A stretch of DNA of 42,754 nucleotides from Crenobacter oryzisoli (GCF_030385785.1 NZ_JAUEDK010000035.1:1-42754); one strand, 5' to 3'. Positions 17,045-25,808 are shown, numbered from the stretch's first letter. The notes: generated by a model not told the origin, from the sequence alone. A program made the numbers and translations.

Positions 17045-18220
17045 TTACTGACCGACGGTGTCGCTTTTCTCGCGGCGGTTGGAGCCGGCCACCAGCGGAA
17101 TCATGAACAGCCGGCATTCCAGAGCGCCGTTGTAGAGCGGGGTGCGGCGTTTCGGGTTCAGGCGGATCAGCTTCGCCAGGCGCAAATCGCCGGTGAAGAA
17201 GTAGGCGGTCCAGCCGGAGAAGTGCTTCTTCAGCCAGTGGCCCAGCTCTGGGTACAGCTCGGCCAGCGCATCCTGCTCGTCCAGGCGCACCCCGTACGGC
17301 GGGTTGGTGACGATGAGGCCCGCCTCGGCGTGCGGGCGGGCGTCGAGCACGTCGCCGCAGCCGAGCCGGATCGCATCGCCCAGGCCGGCGCGCGCTAGGT
17401 TGCGGCGCGCGGTCTCGACCATCTGGCGCGAGCGGTCGCGGCCGACGATGGGCAGCAGCTCGTCGCCGAGCGGTTTTTCGGCCGACTTGGCGGCCTGCTT
17501 CACTTCGTCCCACAGTCGCGCATCGAAGCCGGCCAGGCGCTCGAACGCGAATTCGCGACGGCGGCCCGGTGCGCGGTTCAGCGCGATGTCGGCTGCTTCG
17601 ACCAGGAAGGTGCCGCTGCCGCACATCGGGTCGAGCAGCGGCTGGCTGCCGTCGTAGCCGGCCAGTAGCAGGATGCCGGCGGCGAGGTTCTCGCGGATCG
17701 GCGCCTCGCCGGTGTCGTCGCGCCAGCCGCGCTTGAACAGCGGTTCGCCGCTGGTGTCGAGGTAGATGGTGGCGATTTCCGGCGACAGGAACACCTGAAG
17801 GCGCACGTCGGGGAAGCGGGTGTCGACGCTGGGGCGTTCGCCGCAGGCGGCGCGGAACACGTCGCAGATCGCGTCCTTGACGGTCAGCGACACGAAGTCG
17901 AGGCTTTTTACCTTGGAGCCAATGCCGTCGGTCTTGACCTTGATGGTGTTCGACACGTCGAAGTACTTGGCCCAGTCGACGTGCTTGGCCAGCGCGTACA
18001 CGTCCTTTTCGTAGCGGTAGCGGCCCTCGGTCACCTTCAGCAGCACGCGGCTGGCGGTACGGCTCTCCAGGTTGGCGCGCAGCATCAGCCGGGCGTCGCC
18101 GGCGAAGCTCACCCCGCCGTCGATCGGCTCGATGCGTTCGGCGCCGAGCGCGGCCAGTTCATCGGCAAGCACGGGCTCGAGGCCGCGTGGGCAGGGGGCG
18201 AACAGGGCAAGCTGGGTCAA
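17045..18220 (-). CDS. rlmL: THUMP-domain rRNA methyltransferase (RlmL N-half type)
   Basis: 391 aa. It has an N-terminal THUMP RNA-binding domain (about 45-155), then a class I SAM methyltransferase with LLDPMCGSGTFLVEAA (about 195-210) and the catalytic NPPYG motif (about 309-313) of N2-guanine methylation. It resembles the N-terminal half of E. coli RlmKL, which makes m2G2445 in 23S rRNA; the RlmK half is absent, as is usual outside gammaproteobacteria. The exact target base is inferred. It is divergent from mutY with a 96-base gap. Confidence 0.85.
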   Translation of the reverse strand: MTQLALFAPCPRGLEPVLADELAALGAERIEPIDGGVSFAGDARLMLRANLESRTASRVLLKVTEGRYRYEKDVYALAKHVDWAKYFDVSNTIKVKTDGIGSKVKSLDFVSLTVKDAICDVFRAACGERPSVDTRFPDVRLQVFLSPEIATIYLDTSGEPLFKRGWRDDTGEAPIRENLAAGILLLAGYDGSQPLLDPMCGSGTFLVEAADIALNRAPGRRREFAFERLAGFDARLWDEVKQAAKSAEKPLGDELLPIVGRDRSRQMVETARRNLARAGLGDAIRLGCGDVLDARPHAEAGLIVTNPPYGVRLDEQDALAELYPELGHWLKKHFSGWTAYFFTGDLRLAKLIRLNPKRRTPLYNGALECRLFMIPLVAGSNRREKSDTVGQ

Positions 18221-18316
18221 GGGATACTCCTTATGAACAATCCCGCCATTTTAGCGGATTTCCCCCCTGCCGGCTTTGCGTTACCATATTTGGTTCGATT
18301 GTTTGAAGGTGCTGCC

Positions 18317-19357
18317 ATGTTTGAATTTCGCTTTGCCGACCGTCTGATCGCCTGGCAGCGAAGTCATGGCCGCCACGATCTGCCCTGGCAGGTGAGCGAC
18401 CCGTACCGGGTCTGGCTGTCGGAAATCATGCTGCAGCAGACCCAGGTGACGACGGTGCTCGGCTACTACGCGAGGTTTCTCGCACGCTTCCCCGACATCG
18501 CGAGCTTGGCCGCCGCACCGCTGGACGATGTGCTGGCGCTGTGGAGCGGCCTGGGCTACTACACCCGGGCGCGCAATCTGCACAAGGCAGCGCAGAAGGT
18601 GCGGGACGAATTCGACGGGGTGTTCCCGACGACGCGCGAGGACATCGAGACCCTCCCCGGTATCGGTCGCTCCACTGCTGCCGCGATCGCGAGCTTCGCG
18701 TTCGGCCAACGCGAGGCCATCCTCGACGGTAACGTGAAGCGGGTGTTGACCCGCGTCTACGGCATTGACGGCTTCCCGGGTGAGAAGAAGGTGGAAAACC
18801 GGCTGTGGGACTTGGCCGAGAGCCTATTGCCGGCCGACGCCGGCGACATGCCTGCCTACACACAAGGGCTGATGGACCTCGGCGCTACCGTCTGCTCCCG
18901 TTCCAAGCCGGCCTGTACCATTTGCCCGATGGTCGACGGCTGCGTTGCCGTCCGCGATGGTCGCACTGCCGAGCTGCCGACCAAAAAGCCCAAGAAGGCG
19001 ACACCGACCCGCGACACCCTGATGCTGATTGCGCTGAACGACGACAGGGTATGGCTGGAGCGCCGTCCGCCCACCGGCATCTGGGGCGGCCTGCTGTCGC
19101 TGCCGGAGTTCGCCGACAGCGCTGCCGCCGAGGCATGGTTGGAAGAACGGGGTGACGGCGAGCTGCTGCCGACCTGGCCCGAGCTGGAACATGTGTTTAC
19201 CCACTACCGGCTGATCATCACGCCGCAGCCGGCAAGGCTGGCCAGCCTGCGCGGCAACACCGTGCGCGAAGAGAGCGGGCAGTGGTGGGAACTCGAGGCC
19301 GCGCTCGACGCAGGCCTGCCAGCACCGGTGAAACGACTGCTGCAGCGCCTTGTCTAG
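18317..19357 (+). CDS. mutY: A/G-specific adenine glycosylase MutY
   Basis: 346 aa. MutY removes adenine paired with 8-oxoguanine. Visible are catalytic E36 (SEIMLQQTQV), the helix-hairpin-helix LPGIGRSTAAAI, catalytic Asp at about 137 (ILDGNVKR), the four-cysteine iron-sulfur motif C193-x6-C200-x2-C203-x5-C209, and a C-terminal Nudix-like domain (about 232-340) that reads 8-oxoG. I start at ATG 18317, preceded by 'gaaggt', although the frame is open upstream. No terminator was seen before relA. Confidence 0.95.
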   Translation: MFEFRFADRLIAWQRSHGRHDLPWQVSDPYRVWLSEIMLQQTQVTTVLGYYARFLARFPDIASLAAAPLDDVLALWSGLGYYTRARNLHKAAQKVRDEFDGVFPTTREDIETLPGIGRSTAAAIASFAFGQREAILDGNVKRVLTRVYGIDGFPGEKKVENRLWDLAESLLPADAGDMPAYTQGLMDLGATVCSRSKPACTICPMVDGCVAVRDGRTAELPTKKPKKATPTRDTLMLIALNDDRVWLERRPPTGIWGGLLSLPEFADSAAAEAWLEERGDGELLPTWPELEHVFTHYRLIITPQPARLASLRGNTVREESGQWWELEAALDAGLPAPVKRLLQRLV

Positions 19358-19503
19358 CGCGCTATCGTCCCCATAGATAACAGTCGCCAAGCCCATGTGC
19401 CGTCGGCCGGGCCGTAATGACGGCCGAAGTGGGGCCTTGGTGGCAGCATGGTCGTTAATGTCATAACGCGGGTCCGCCCGCCTGAACCAGAGCAGAACAC
19501 TGT

Positions 19504-21711
19504 ATGGTTTCCGTAGTCAGAACCGTCGCCGATACCCTCGCCGACGCCGCCGAGCCGCAACGTTGGCTTGCCAAACTGTCCGCCACACTGCCCGACGGCG
19601 ACCGGGCGCTGTTGGCGCGCGCGTTCAGCGTCGCGCAGGACCTGTATGGCGACGACGTGCTGCCGGTCACCGGCGAAAATCTGTTCACGCACGCGGTATC
19701 GGCCGCGGCGATCGTCACCGACCTGAACCTGCTGCCCGACGCGATCGCCGCGACCCTGCTCTTCGGCGTGCCCGACTATCGCGACGACTGGCAAGACTGG
19801 CTGGCGCAGAACTTCAACAAGACCGTCGCGATGCTGGTCGACGGCGTCGGCCGGGTGAAGCGGCTGACCGAGTTCGCCCGCCTCGACAAGCTCGACACCC
19901 CGGAAGAGCGCGCCCGCCAGGCCGAAACCATGCGCAAGATGCTGCTGGCGATGGTCGCCGACATCCGCGTCGTATTGATCAAGCTGGCTTGGCGCACCCA
20001 GACCATGCACTACTTGACCGAGTGCGACGAACCGGTGCGCCGCCGCATCGCGCAGGAGACGATGGACATCTTCGCCCCGCTCGCCAACCGCCTCGGCGTC
20101 TGGCAGATCAAGTGGGAGCTGGAAGACCTGTCGTTCCGCCACCTCGACCCGGACAACTACAAGAAGATCGCCAAGCTCTTGGACGAGCGGCGTCTGGAGC
20201 GAATCGGCTACATCGACCGGGTGCTCGACACGCTGCGCGGCGAGCTGGCGCGCGCCGGCGTCAAGGGCGAGGTTGCCGGCCGGCCTAAGCATATCTATTC
20301 CATCTGGAAGAAGATGCGCAAGAAGAAGCTCGACTTCTCCGAACTCTACGACATCCGCGCGGTGCGCATACTCGTCGAGAAGCTGCCGGACTGCTATACG
20401 GTGCTCGGCCTGATCCACAGCATCTGGCAGCCGATCCCCGGCGAGTTCGACGACTACATCTCGCATCCGAAGGCCAACGATTACCGCAGCCTGCACACTG
20501 CCGTGGTCGGCCCGGAGGAGCGGGTGATCGAGGTGCAGATCCGCACCTTCGAGATGCACGAGCACGCCGAGTTCGGTGTCGCCGCGCACTGGCGCTACAA
20601 AGAGGGCGGCAAGGGCGATGCGGCGTATGAGGAAAAGATTTCCTGGCTGCGCCAGTTGCTCGACTGGCGCGAGGAGATGTCCGATGCCAACCGCGAGGGC
20701 CTGGCCGACGCGTTCAAGACTGAGCTGTTCTCCGACACCATCTACGTGCTGACCCCGCAGGGGCGGGTGTTGGCGCTGCCGGTCGGCTCGACCGCGATCG
20801 ACTTCGCCTACGCGATCCACACCGATCTGGGGCACCGCTGCCGCGGCGCCAAGGTCAATGGTCAGATCGTGCCGCTGTCGACCCCGCTGGAGAATGGCCA
20901 GCGCGTCGAGATTCTGGCGGCGAAGGAGGGTGGTCCGTCGGTCAACTGGCTGCACGACGGCTGGGTGAAGAGTCACCGCGCCATCGCCAAGGTGCGCCAG
21001 TACATCCGCATGCAGAATGCCGACGTGGTGCGCGAAACCGGCCGCCAGCTGTTCGAACGTGAGCTGGCGCGCCACCCGAGCGTCCAGCCCAATATTCAGG
21101 CGTTGGCCGAGTCGCTCGGTTTCGCCAAGCCGGACGAACTGTACAGCGCGCTCGGCCACGGCGAGCTGACGCTGCGCTCGGTCAGCAAGGCCATCGTCAG
21201 CCTGGCTCCGCCGCCACCCTCCGACGTGTCACCGGAGGACTTGGTTAAGCGCAGCAAGGGCGGCCACGACGCTGGAGGCATCCTGATCGAGGGGGTCGGC
21301 AACCTGATGACGGTGCTCGCCAAATGCTGCAAGCCGGCGCCGCCGGACGCGGTGGTCGGCTTCGTCACCAAGGGGCGCGGCATCTCGATCCACCGCGCCA
21401 ACTGCACCACGCTGAAGCGGCTTTCGGCCAACGTGCCGGAGCGCCTGATCGCCGCCGACTGGGGTGAGCAGAAGAACAGCGTGTTCCCGATCGACATCGA
21501 GGTCAGCGCCCGCGACCGTCCCGGCCTGCTGCGCGACATCTCCGACACGTTAACCCGCGCCAAGCTCAACGTGGTGGCGTTCAACACGCTCAGCCGCGAG
21601 CATCGAGCGCAGATGCGCTTCACCGTCGAGGTGCGCAACGTGCTCGATCTCAACCGGGTGATCAACCAGATCCTCGACGTGCCCGGCGTGCAGGAAGCAC
21701 ACCGCGTCTGA
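19504..21711 (+). CDS. relA: GTP pyrophosphokinase RelA ((p)ppGpp synthetase)
   Basis: 735 aa. RelA makes (p)ppGpp on starved ribosomes. Domains in order are a degenerate HD domain (about 50-190, no HDxxED motif, so no hydrolase activity expected), synthetase (about 255-370) with the EFDD motif at about 314-317 characteristic of monofunctional RelA, TGS (about 405-465), helical and zinc-finger regions (CC at about 609, then H and C), and a C-terminal ACT domain from about 660. A separate SpoT would be needed for hydrolysis. The start ATG has only a weak ribosome site. Confidence 0.95.
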   Translation: MVSVVRTVADTLADAAEPQRWLAKLSATLPDGDRALLARAFSVAQDLYGDDVLPVTGENLFTHAVSAAAIVTDLNLLPDAIAATLLFGVPDYRDDWQDWLAQNFNKTVAMLVDGVGRVKRLTEFARLDKLDTPEERARQAETMRKMLLAMVADIRVVLIKLAWRTQTMHYLTECDEPVRRRIAQETMDIFAPLANRLGVWQIKWELEDLSFRHLDPDNYKKIAKLLDERRLERIGYIDRVLDTLRGELARAGVKGEVAGRPKHIYSIWKKMRKKKLDFSELYDIRAVRILVEKLPDCYTVLGLIHSIWQPIPGEFDDYISHPKANDYRSLHTAVVGPEERVIEVQIRTFEMHEHAEFGVAAHWRYKEGGKGDAAYEEKISWLRQLLDWREEMSDANREGLADAFKTELFSDTIYVLTPQGRVLALPVGSTAIDFAYAIHTDLGHRCRGAKVNGQIVPLSTPLENGQRVEILAAKEGGPSVNWLHDGWVKSHRAIAKVRQYIRMQNADVVRETGRQLFERELARHPSVQPNIQALAESLGFAKPDELYSALGHGELTLRSVSKAIVSLAPPPPSDVSPEDLVKRSKGGHDAGGILIEGVGNLMTVLAKCCKPAPPDAVVGFVTKGRGISIHRANCTTLKRLSANVPERLIAADWGEQKNSVFPIDIEVSARDRPGLLRDISDTLTRAKLNVVAFNTLSREHRAQMRFTVEVRNVLDLNRVINQILDVPGVQEAHRV

Positions 21712-21753
21712 GTGTCCGGTGTGCAGGTGGACGCTGCGCTGCATCATGACTAG

Positions 21754-21813
21754 CGCCCCAAGGGCTCCACGCATGATTGTGTGGTGGAGCCTCGTGCTTG
21801 CTGCTCTTGGGCG
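21754..21813 (+). other. Nested inverted repeat in the relA 3' region
   Basis: An outer stem cgccccaag (21754-21762) with cttgggcg (21806-21813) encloses an inner perfect 8-bp stem ggctccac (21763-21770) with gtggagcc (21784-21791). It lies 42 bases after the relA stop. There is no T-run, so it may be a 3'-UTR structure or a Rho-type end rather than a simple terminator. Confidence 0.5.
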
Positions 21814-21874
21814 AGAGGGGGCACGTTGGGATGCCGTAATGGCGACATGTTTATACTGCGCTGCACAAAAAATC

Positions 21875-21903
21875 TTGCAATCCGGGAAAGCCGTGCGGAT
21901 AAT
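21875..21903 (+). promoter_or_regulatory. Sigma-70-type promoter of the candidate small RNA
   Basis: TTGCAA (21875-21880) and GATAAT (21898-21903) are separated by exactly 17 bases. Transcription would start near 21909-21911. Confidence 0.6.
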
Positions 21904-21909
21904 CCGTAG

Positions 21910-22018
21910 TGCATCAGGACGTCGAAGGCACAGCTCGCGTCTTTGGTGTTGTCTCCTCCATCCTCCTTCTAACTAAGGTGGAATTCAGCGCAATCTCACA
22001 CAGATTGCGCTCTTTTTT
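21910..22018 (+). ncRNA. Candidate small RNA with an anti-Shine-Dalgarno-like segment
   Basis: About 110 nt between a promoter with consensus spacing and a strong terminator. The 5' part can fold as gacg-u-cga...ucg-cguc (about 21918-21942). A CU-rich stretch (21952-21970) contains CTCCTCC and TCCTCCTT; the latter mimics the anti-Shine-Dalgarno 3' end of 16S rRNA. It can pair locally with AAGGTGG (21975-21981) with one mismatch. The 3' end is the terminator hairpin. A GTG-started frame runs through it without a ribosome site, so a coding role is unlikely. It is not 6S, 4.5S, tmRNA or RNase P RNA by inspection. The transcript itself is inferred, not shown. Confidence 0.55.
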
Positions 22019-22019
22019 T
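21987..22019 (+). terminator. Strong terminator of the candidate small RNA
   Basis: Perfect 10-bp stem agcgcaatct (21987-21996) and agattgcgct (22002-22011), loop cacac, then C and T7. It ends 52 bases before the rplM promoter, so it closes an upstream transcript and is not an rplM attenuator. Confidence 0.9.
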
Positions 22020-22071
22020 GCCCTGTTTGCACACTTCCGGCGTCCGCAATTTTCCTTTCTTTCCCAGTGGT

Positions 22072-22100
22072 TTGACAGGGTCACCCCCCTGTAATAGAAT
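22072..22100 (+). promoter_or_regulatory. Promoter of rplM-rpsI
   Basis: TTGACA (22072-22077, exact consensus), 17-base spacer, TAGAAT (22095-22100, one mismatch). The predicted start near 22107 leaves a leader of about 28 bases. Confidence 0.85.
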
Positions 22101-22134
22101 CCGGAACTTTCAAGAATTACGATGGAAGAGTTCC

Positions 22135-22563
22135 ATGAAGACCTTTTCTGCCAAGCCTCATGAGGTAAAGCGCGAGTGGTTCGTGGTTGACGCTACCGAC
22201 AAGGTACTCGGCCGCGTTGCTGCTGAAGTCGCTCGTCGTCTGCGCGGCAAGCACAAGCCGGAATTCACCCCGCACGTTGACACCGGTGATTACATTGTTG
22301 TGATCAACGTCGACAAGCTGCGCGTGACCGGTGCCAAGGCACAGGACAAAGTGTACTACCGCCACACCGGTTACCCGGGCGGTATCTACCAGCGCACCTT
22401 CACCGAACTGCAGAACCAGTTCCCGGAACGCGTTCTGGAGAAGGCCGTGAAAGGCATGCTCCCGAAGGGCCCGCTGGGCTACGCCATGATCAAGAAGCTG
22501 AAGGTGTACGCCGGTGGCGAACACCCGCACGCCGCCCAGCAGCCGAAAGCGCTGGAAATCTGA
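22135..22563 (+). CDS. rplM: 50S ribosomal protein L13
   Basis: 142 aa, exactly the usual length. Starts [15 protein letters not shown] and includes [20 protein letters not shown] and the C-terminal [11 protein letters not shown], all typical of bacterial L13. The ATG at 22135 is preceded by 'ggaag'; the frame is open upstream but that part is leader and intergenic. It is cotranscribed with rpsI, 16 bases downstream, from a near-consensus promoter. Confidence 0.98.
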   Translation: MKTFSAKPHEVKREWFVVDATDKVLGRVAAEVARRLRGKHKPEFTPHVDTGDYIVVINVDKLRVTGAKAQDKVYYRHTGYPGGIYQRTFTELQNQFPERVLEKAVKGMLPKGPLGYAMIKKLKVYAGGEHPHAAQQPKALEI

Positions 22564-22579
22564 TTTCTGAGGCAACACG

Positions 22580-22972
22580 ATGAACGGTAAATACTACTAC
22601 GGCACCGGCCGTCGCAAGAGCTCGGTAGCTCGTGTGTTCCTGCAAAAGGGCAGCGGCCAGATCATCGTCAACGGCAAGCCGGTTGACGAATACTTTGCTC
22701 GCGAAACCGGCCGCATGGTGATCCGCCAGCCGCTGGCACTGACCCAGCACCTCGAATCGTTCGACATCAAAGTGAACGTGACCGGTGGTGGCGAAACCGG
22801 CCAGGCCGGCGCGATCCGTCACGGCATCACCCGCGCGCTGATCGACTTCAGCGCCGAGCTGAAGTCGGCTCTGTCGAACGCAGGCTTCGTGACCCGCGAC
22901 GCTCGTGAAGTTGAGCGTAAAAAAGTCGGTCTGCGCAAAGCACGCCGCGCCAAGCAGTTCTCGAAGCGTTAA
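22580..22972 (+). CDS. rpsI: 30S ribosomal protein S9
   Basis: 130 aa, usual length. It shows [33 protein letters not shown] and the C-terminal [12 protein letters not shown] tail that reaches the P-site tRNA. A strong terminator follows 20 bases after the stop. Confidence 0.98.
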   Translation: MNGKYYYGTGRRKSSVARVFLQKGSGQIIVNGKPVDEYFARETGRMVIRQPLALTQHLESFDIKVNVTGGGETGQAGAIRHGITRALIDFSAELKSALSNAGFVTRDAREVERKKVGLRKARRAKQFSKR

Positions 22973-22992
22973 TCGCTGCGATCTGCTGGTTC

Positions 22993-23020
22993 AAAAAAGC
23001 CGCCTCTGGGCGGCTTTTTT
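22993..23020 (+). terminator. rplM-rpsI operon terminator
   Basis: 12-bp stem: six A plus gccgcc (22993-23004), loop tctg, ggcggc plus six T (23009-23020). Confidence 0.93.
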
Positions 23021-23134
23021 CTTGTCTGCATGGCCGTGATTGAGGTTGGTGGCCGACTCGGTGCGAGGTCGTCAGGGCGGGCGGGGCGCCGCTGGTGCGT
23101 TTCCTTGTTGCGACGCACCCAAACGAGTCTTACC

Positions 23135-23158
23135 ATGTCGTCTTTGCGACATATTTTT
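23135..23158 (+). promoter_or_regulatory. Terminator-like hairpin in the argC leader
   Basis: ATGTCG (23135-23140) pairs with CGACAT (23147-23152), then 'attttt'. It lies 18 bases before the argC ATG. It could be a weak attenuator or terminator, or chance. Confidence 0.35.
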
Positions 23159-23175
23159 ACGGTTGAGGCAAGGTC

Positions 23176-24219
23176 ATGATCAAGGTTGGCATCGTAGGCG
23201 GCACCGGTTACACCGGGGTGGAACTGTTGCGTTTGCTGGCGGGGCACCCGTTGGCGCGCGTGACGGCGGTCACCTCGCGCAAGGAGGCCGGCATGCCGGT
23301 CGCCGAGATGTTCCCGAGCCTGCGCGGCCGTGTCGACGTGGCGTTCTCGACACCGGAAGAGGCCAAGCTGACCGAGTGCGACGTGGTGTTCTTCGCCACC
23401 CCTCATGGTGTGGCGATGGCCCAGGCGCGCGAACTGCTCGATGCCGGCGTGAAGGTGATCGACCTGGCCGCCGACTTCCGCCTGAAAGACCCGGCCGAAT
23501 TCCAGCGCTGGTACGCGATGGAGCACAGCTGCACGGACCTGCTGGCCGAAGCGGTATACGGCCTGCCCGAAGTGAACCGCGAGGCGATCAAGCAGGCGCG
23601 GCTGATCGGCATGGCCGGCTGCTACCCGACCTCGGTGCAGCTGGGCCTGCTACCGCTGCTCGAAGGCGGCAAGCAGCTGATCGACACGCAGACGCTGATC
23701 GCCGACTGCAAGTCGGGCGTGTCCGGCGCCGGCCGCAAGGCCGAGGTCGGCACCCTGTTTGCGGAAGCGGGCGACAACTTCAAGGCCTACGGCGTGAAAG
23801 GCCACCGCCACAGCCCGGAGATCGAGCAGGGCCTGTCGGTGATCCACGGCGCGCCGGTCAAGTTGACCTTCGTGCCGCATTTGACGCCGATGATCCGTGG
23901 CATCCATTCGACCATCTACGCTCGACTCACGCCGGAAGGGCGCGACACCGACTTCCAGGCGCTGTTCGAGGCACGCTACGCGGGCGAAGCGTTCGTCGAC
24001 GTGCTGCCGGCCGGCAGCCACCCGGAGACCCGTTCGGTGCGCGGCTCCAACACCGCGCGTATTGCGGTACATCGCCCGGGCAATGGCGACTTGCTGGTGA
24101 TTCTGGTGGTCGAGGACAACCTGGTGAAGGGCGCTTCCGGCCAAGCGGTGCAAGTGATGAACCTGATGTTCGGTCTGCCCGAGGATGCGGGCCTCCAGGT
24201 GGTGCCGCTGCTGCCGTAA
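23176..24219 (+). CDS. argC: N-acetyl-gamma-glutamyl-phosphate reductase ArgC
   Basis: 347 aa. ArgC makes N-acetylglutamate semialdehyde in arginine synthesis. The NADP-binding [14 protein letters not shown] lies at 9-22. The catalytic cysteine C149 is in [11 protein letters not shown]. The conserved RHSPEIEQ-like and HLTPMIRGI segments follow. The ribosome site 'gaggcaagg' precedes the ATG. It stands alone among the arginine genes here, between rpsI and erpA. Confidence 0.96.
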   Translation: MIKVGIVGGTGYTGVELLRLLAGHPLARVTAVTSRKEAGMPVAEMFPSLRGRVDVAFSTPEEAKLTECDVVFFATPHGVAMAQARELLDAGVKVIDLAADFRLKDPAEFQRWYAMEHSCTDLLAEAVYGLPEVNREAIKQARLIGMAGCYPTSVQLGLLPLLEGGKQLIDTQTLIADCKSGVSGAGRKAEVGTLFAEAGDNFKAYGVKGHRHSPEIEQGLSVIHGAPVKLTFVPHLTPMIRGIHSTIYARLTPEGRDTDFQALFEARYAGEAFVDVLPAGSHPETRSVRGSNTARIAVHRPGNGDLLVILVVEDNLVKGASGQAVQVMNLMFGLPEDAGLQVVPLLP

Positions 24220-24374
24220 ACGGGCCGGAGCTGTTGGAACCTGTTGCGCAATTGAACGTCGAATTGGGAACCGGGGCTTGAACTCTCGCCAGTTGCCCCC
24301 ATTCCCGACTAAAATAGTGGGATGATTTGCCGTGACCCCCTGCGGCGCCCTGTTTCCAGTTTGAGGCAAGCCAA

Positions 24375-24725
24375 ATGACTACTGCTACCGAAATGCCGTC
24401 TCCGATCAACTTCACCGACAGCGCTTGCGCCAAGGTGCGCGACCTGATTGCCGAAGAGGGCAACCCGGACCTGAAACTGCGCGTGTTCGTGACCGGTGGT
24501 GGCTGCTCGGGCTTCCAGTACGGCTTCACCTTCGACGAAATCGCCAATGAAGACGACACGCCGATCGAGCGCGACGGTGTGACCTTCCTGGTTGACCCGA
24601 TGAGCTATCAGTACCTGGTTGGCGCCGAGATCGACTACCAGGAAAGCCTGGAAGGTTCGCAGTTCGTGATCAAGAACCCGAACGCGACCACCACCTGCGG
24701 CTGTGGTTCCTCATTCTCGGCCTAA
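24375..24725 (+). CDS. erpA: Iron-sulfur cluster insertion protein ErpA
   Basis: 116 aa, A-type carrier. The three cluster-binding cysteines are C44 ([11 protein letters not shown]) and C108/C110 in the C-terminal CGCGSSFSA. ErpA passes Fe-S clusters to target enzymes such as IspG/IspH. In this window NadA and MutY need 4Fe-4S clusters, though a direct link is not implied. It has its own strong terminator. Confidence 0.96.
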   Translation: MTTATEMPSPINFTDSACAKVRDLIAEEGNPDLKLRVFVTGGGCSGFQYGFTFDEIANEDDTPIERDGVTFLVDPMSYQYLVGAEIDYQESLEGSQFVIKNPNATTTCGCGSSFSA

Positions 24726-24741
24726 GACCGGACTCCGACAC

Positions 24742-24770
24742 AAGCCCGGGCCCAGTGCCCGGGTTTTTTT
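24742..24770 (+). terminator. erpA terminator
   Basis: cccgggc (24745-24751) and gcccggg (24757-24763), extended by A/T pairs, then T7. Confidence 0.92.
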
Positions 24771-24789
24771 GCGCTGACCGGAAGGCTGC

Positions 24790-25638
24790 ATGAACAAGAT
24801 TCCGCCCATCGTCCTGCCCAGTTTCGAATTTACCCGCGAGTTTGTGTTTTCCGAGGCCGACTTCGAGCGCATCCGTCGACTGATCTACCAGAAGGCCGGC
24901 ATTGCGCTCAATCCTTCCAAGAAGGACATGGTGTATGGTCGCCTGGTGCGCCGACTGCGGGCGCTGCAGCTGTCCAGCTTCACTGCCTACGTTGATTACC
25001 TGGAGTCGTCGAACGGGCGTGGCGAGTTCGAGCAGTTCGTCAACGCGCTGACGACCAACCTGACCTTCTTTTTCCGCGAGGAGCACCATTTCCCTATCCT
25101 GGCCGAGCACCTGCGCGAGCGCGCTGGGCGCGGCGATCTGCAGATCTGGTGTGCGGCGGCGTCCACTGGCGAGGAGCCGTATTCGATCGCGATGACTGCG
25201 CTGGAGGCGGTGCCGCGCAGCAATGTGTCGCTGCTGGCGACCGATCTCGATACCAGCGTGCTCGAGGTGGGCCGAAAGGGGCTATACGGTACCGACAAGA
25301 TCGCCAAACTGCCGGCAGGCTACGCGGCGCGTTACTTCGACAGGCTGTCGGATGGCCAGTATCAGGCCAAGCCGGCGTTGCGCCAGATGATTCGCTTCTC
25401 GCCGCTGAACCTGATCGAGTCGGGCTGGCCGATGCGCCAGCAGTTCGATGCGATCTTCTGCCGGAACGTGATGATCTATTTCGATCGGGAGACGCAGTAC
25501 GCGGTGCTGCGCAAGTTTGCACCACTGTTGAAGCCGGACGGACTCTTGTTCGTCGGTCATTCGGAAAACGTCTACTTCGCCGCCGACCTGTTTAAGCTGC
25601 GCGGCAAGACGGTGTACGAGCACGCCAGGCCGCGTTGA
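24790..25638 (+). CDS. cheR: CheR-type protein-glutamate methyltransferase
   Basis: 282 aa. CheR enzymes methylate glutamates of chemotaxis receptors. An N-terminal helical CheR_N domain (about 20-85, ending in TTNLTFFFREEHHF) is followed by the SAM-binding domain with WCAAASTGEEPYSIA (about 118-132), TDLDTSVL and FCRNVMIYFD. It has no tetratricopeptide or receptor-binding extension. No other chemotaxis gene is adjacent, so which receptors or pathway it serves is open. The ribosome site 'ggaagg' is strong. Confidence 0.92.
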   Translation: MNKIPPIVLPSFEFTREFVFSEADFERIRRLIYQKAGIALNPSKKDMVYGRLVRRLRALQLSSFTAYVDYLESSNGRGEFEQFVNALTTNLTFFFREEHHFPILAEHLRERAGRGDLQIWCAAASTGEEPYSIAMTALEAVPRSNVSLLATDLDTSVLEVGRKGLYGTDKIAKLPAGYAARYFDRLSDGQYQAKPALRQMIRFSPLNLIESGWPMRQQFDAIFCRNVMIYFDRETQYAVLRKFAPLLKPDGLLFVGHSENVYFAADLFKLRGKTVYEHARPR

Positions 25639-25660
25639 GCATCACCCTTCATTCCCGGTC

Positions 25661-25768
25661 ATGGCGCCGCTAGGCATGGTGGCCGCCGTGATGCTGATGG
25701 GGATGTTGTGGACGATAGTGAGAGCGGTGGAATTCGGCCAGCGTTGGCCGAGTGCAATGAAAAAATGA
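25661..25768 (+). CDS. Possible small membrane protein, 35 aa
   Basis: A short open frame between cheR and dadA encodes a hydrophobic stretch (about residues 3-20, GMVAAVMLMGMLWTIV) followed by a polar, basic end (RWPSAMKK). That is one predicted membrane helix. Its stop lies at the base of a GC-rich hairpin. No good ribosome site is seen before the ATG, so it could be chance or be translated weakly after cheR. Too short for family recognition. Confidence 0.3.
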   Translation: MAPLGMVAAVMLMGMLWTIVRAVEFGQRWPSAMKK

Positions 25769-25790
25769 CGCGGGCCTATGTCGCCCGCGT
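25760..25790 (-). terminator. Hairpin with a T-run on the minus strand, between cheR and dadA
   Basis: acgcgggc (25768-25775) pairs with gcccgcgt (25783-25790). On the plus strand the tail is short (tt); on the minus strand six T (25760-25765) follow, so it should stop leftward transcripts better than rightward ones. No minus-strand gene is known here. Confidence 0.55.
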
Positions 25791-25808
25791 TTGCATGGGA
25801 CAAAGCAG

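Noticed and set aside
19504-21711. RelA lacks the HD hydrolase motif.
   Set aside because: Expected for monofunctional RelA, which also carries the EFDD synthetase motif seen here.
21909-22094. 61-codon GTG-started frame through the candidate small RNA, possibly a leader peptide.
   Set aside because: No ribosome site, and the frame runs through the terminator hairpin and T-run, unlike a leader peptide.
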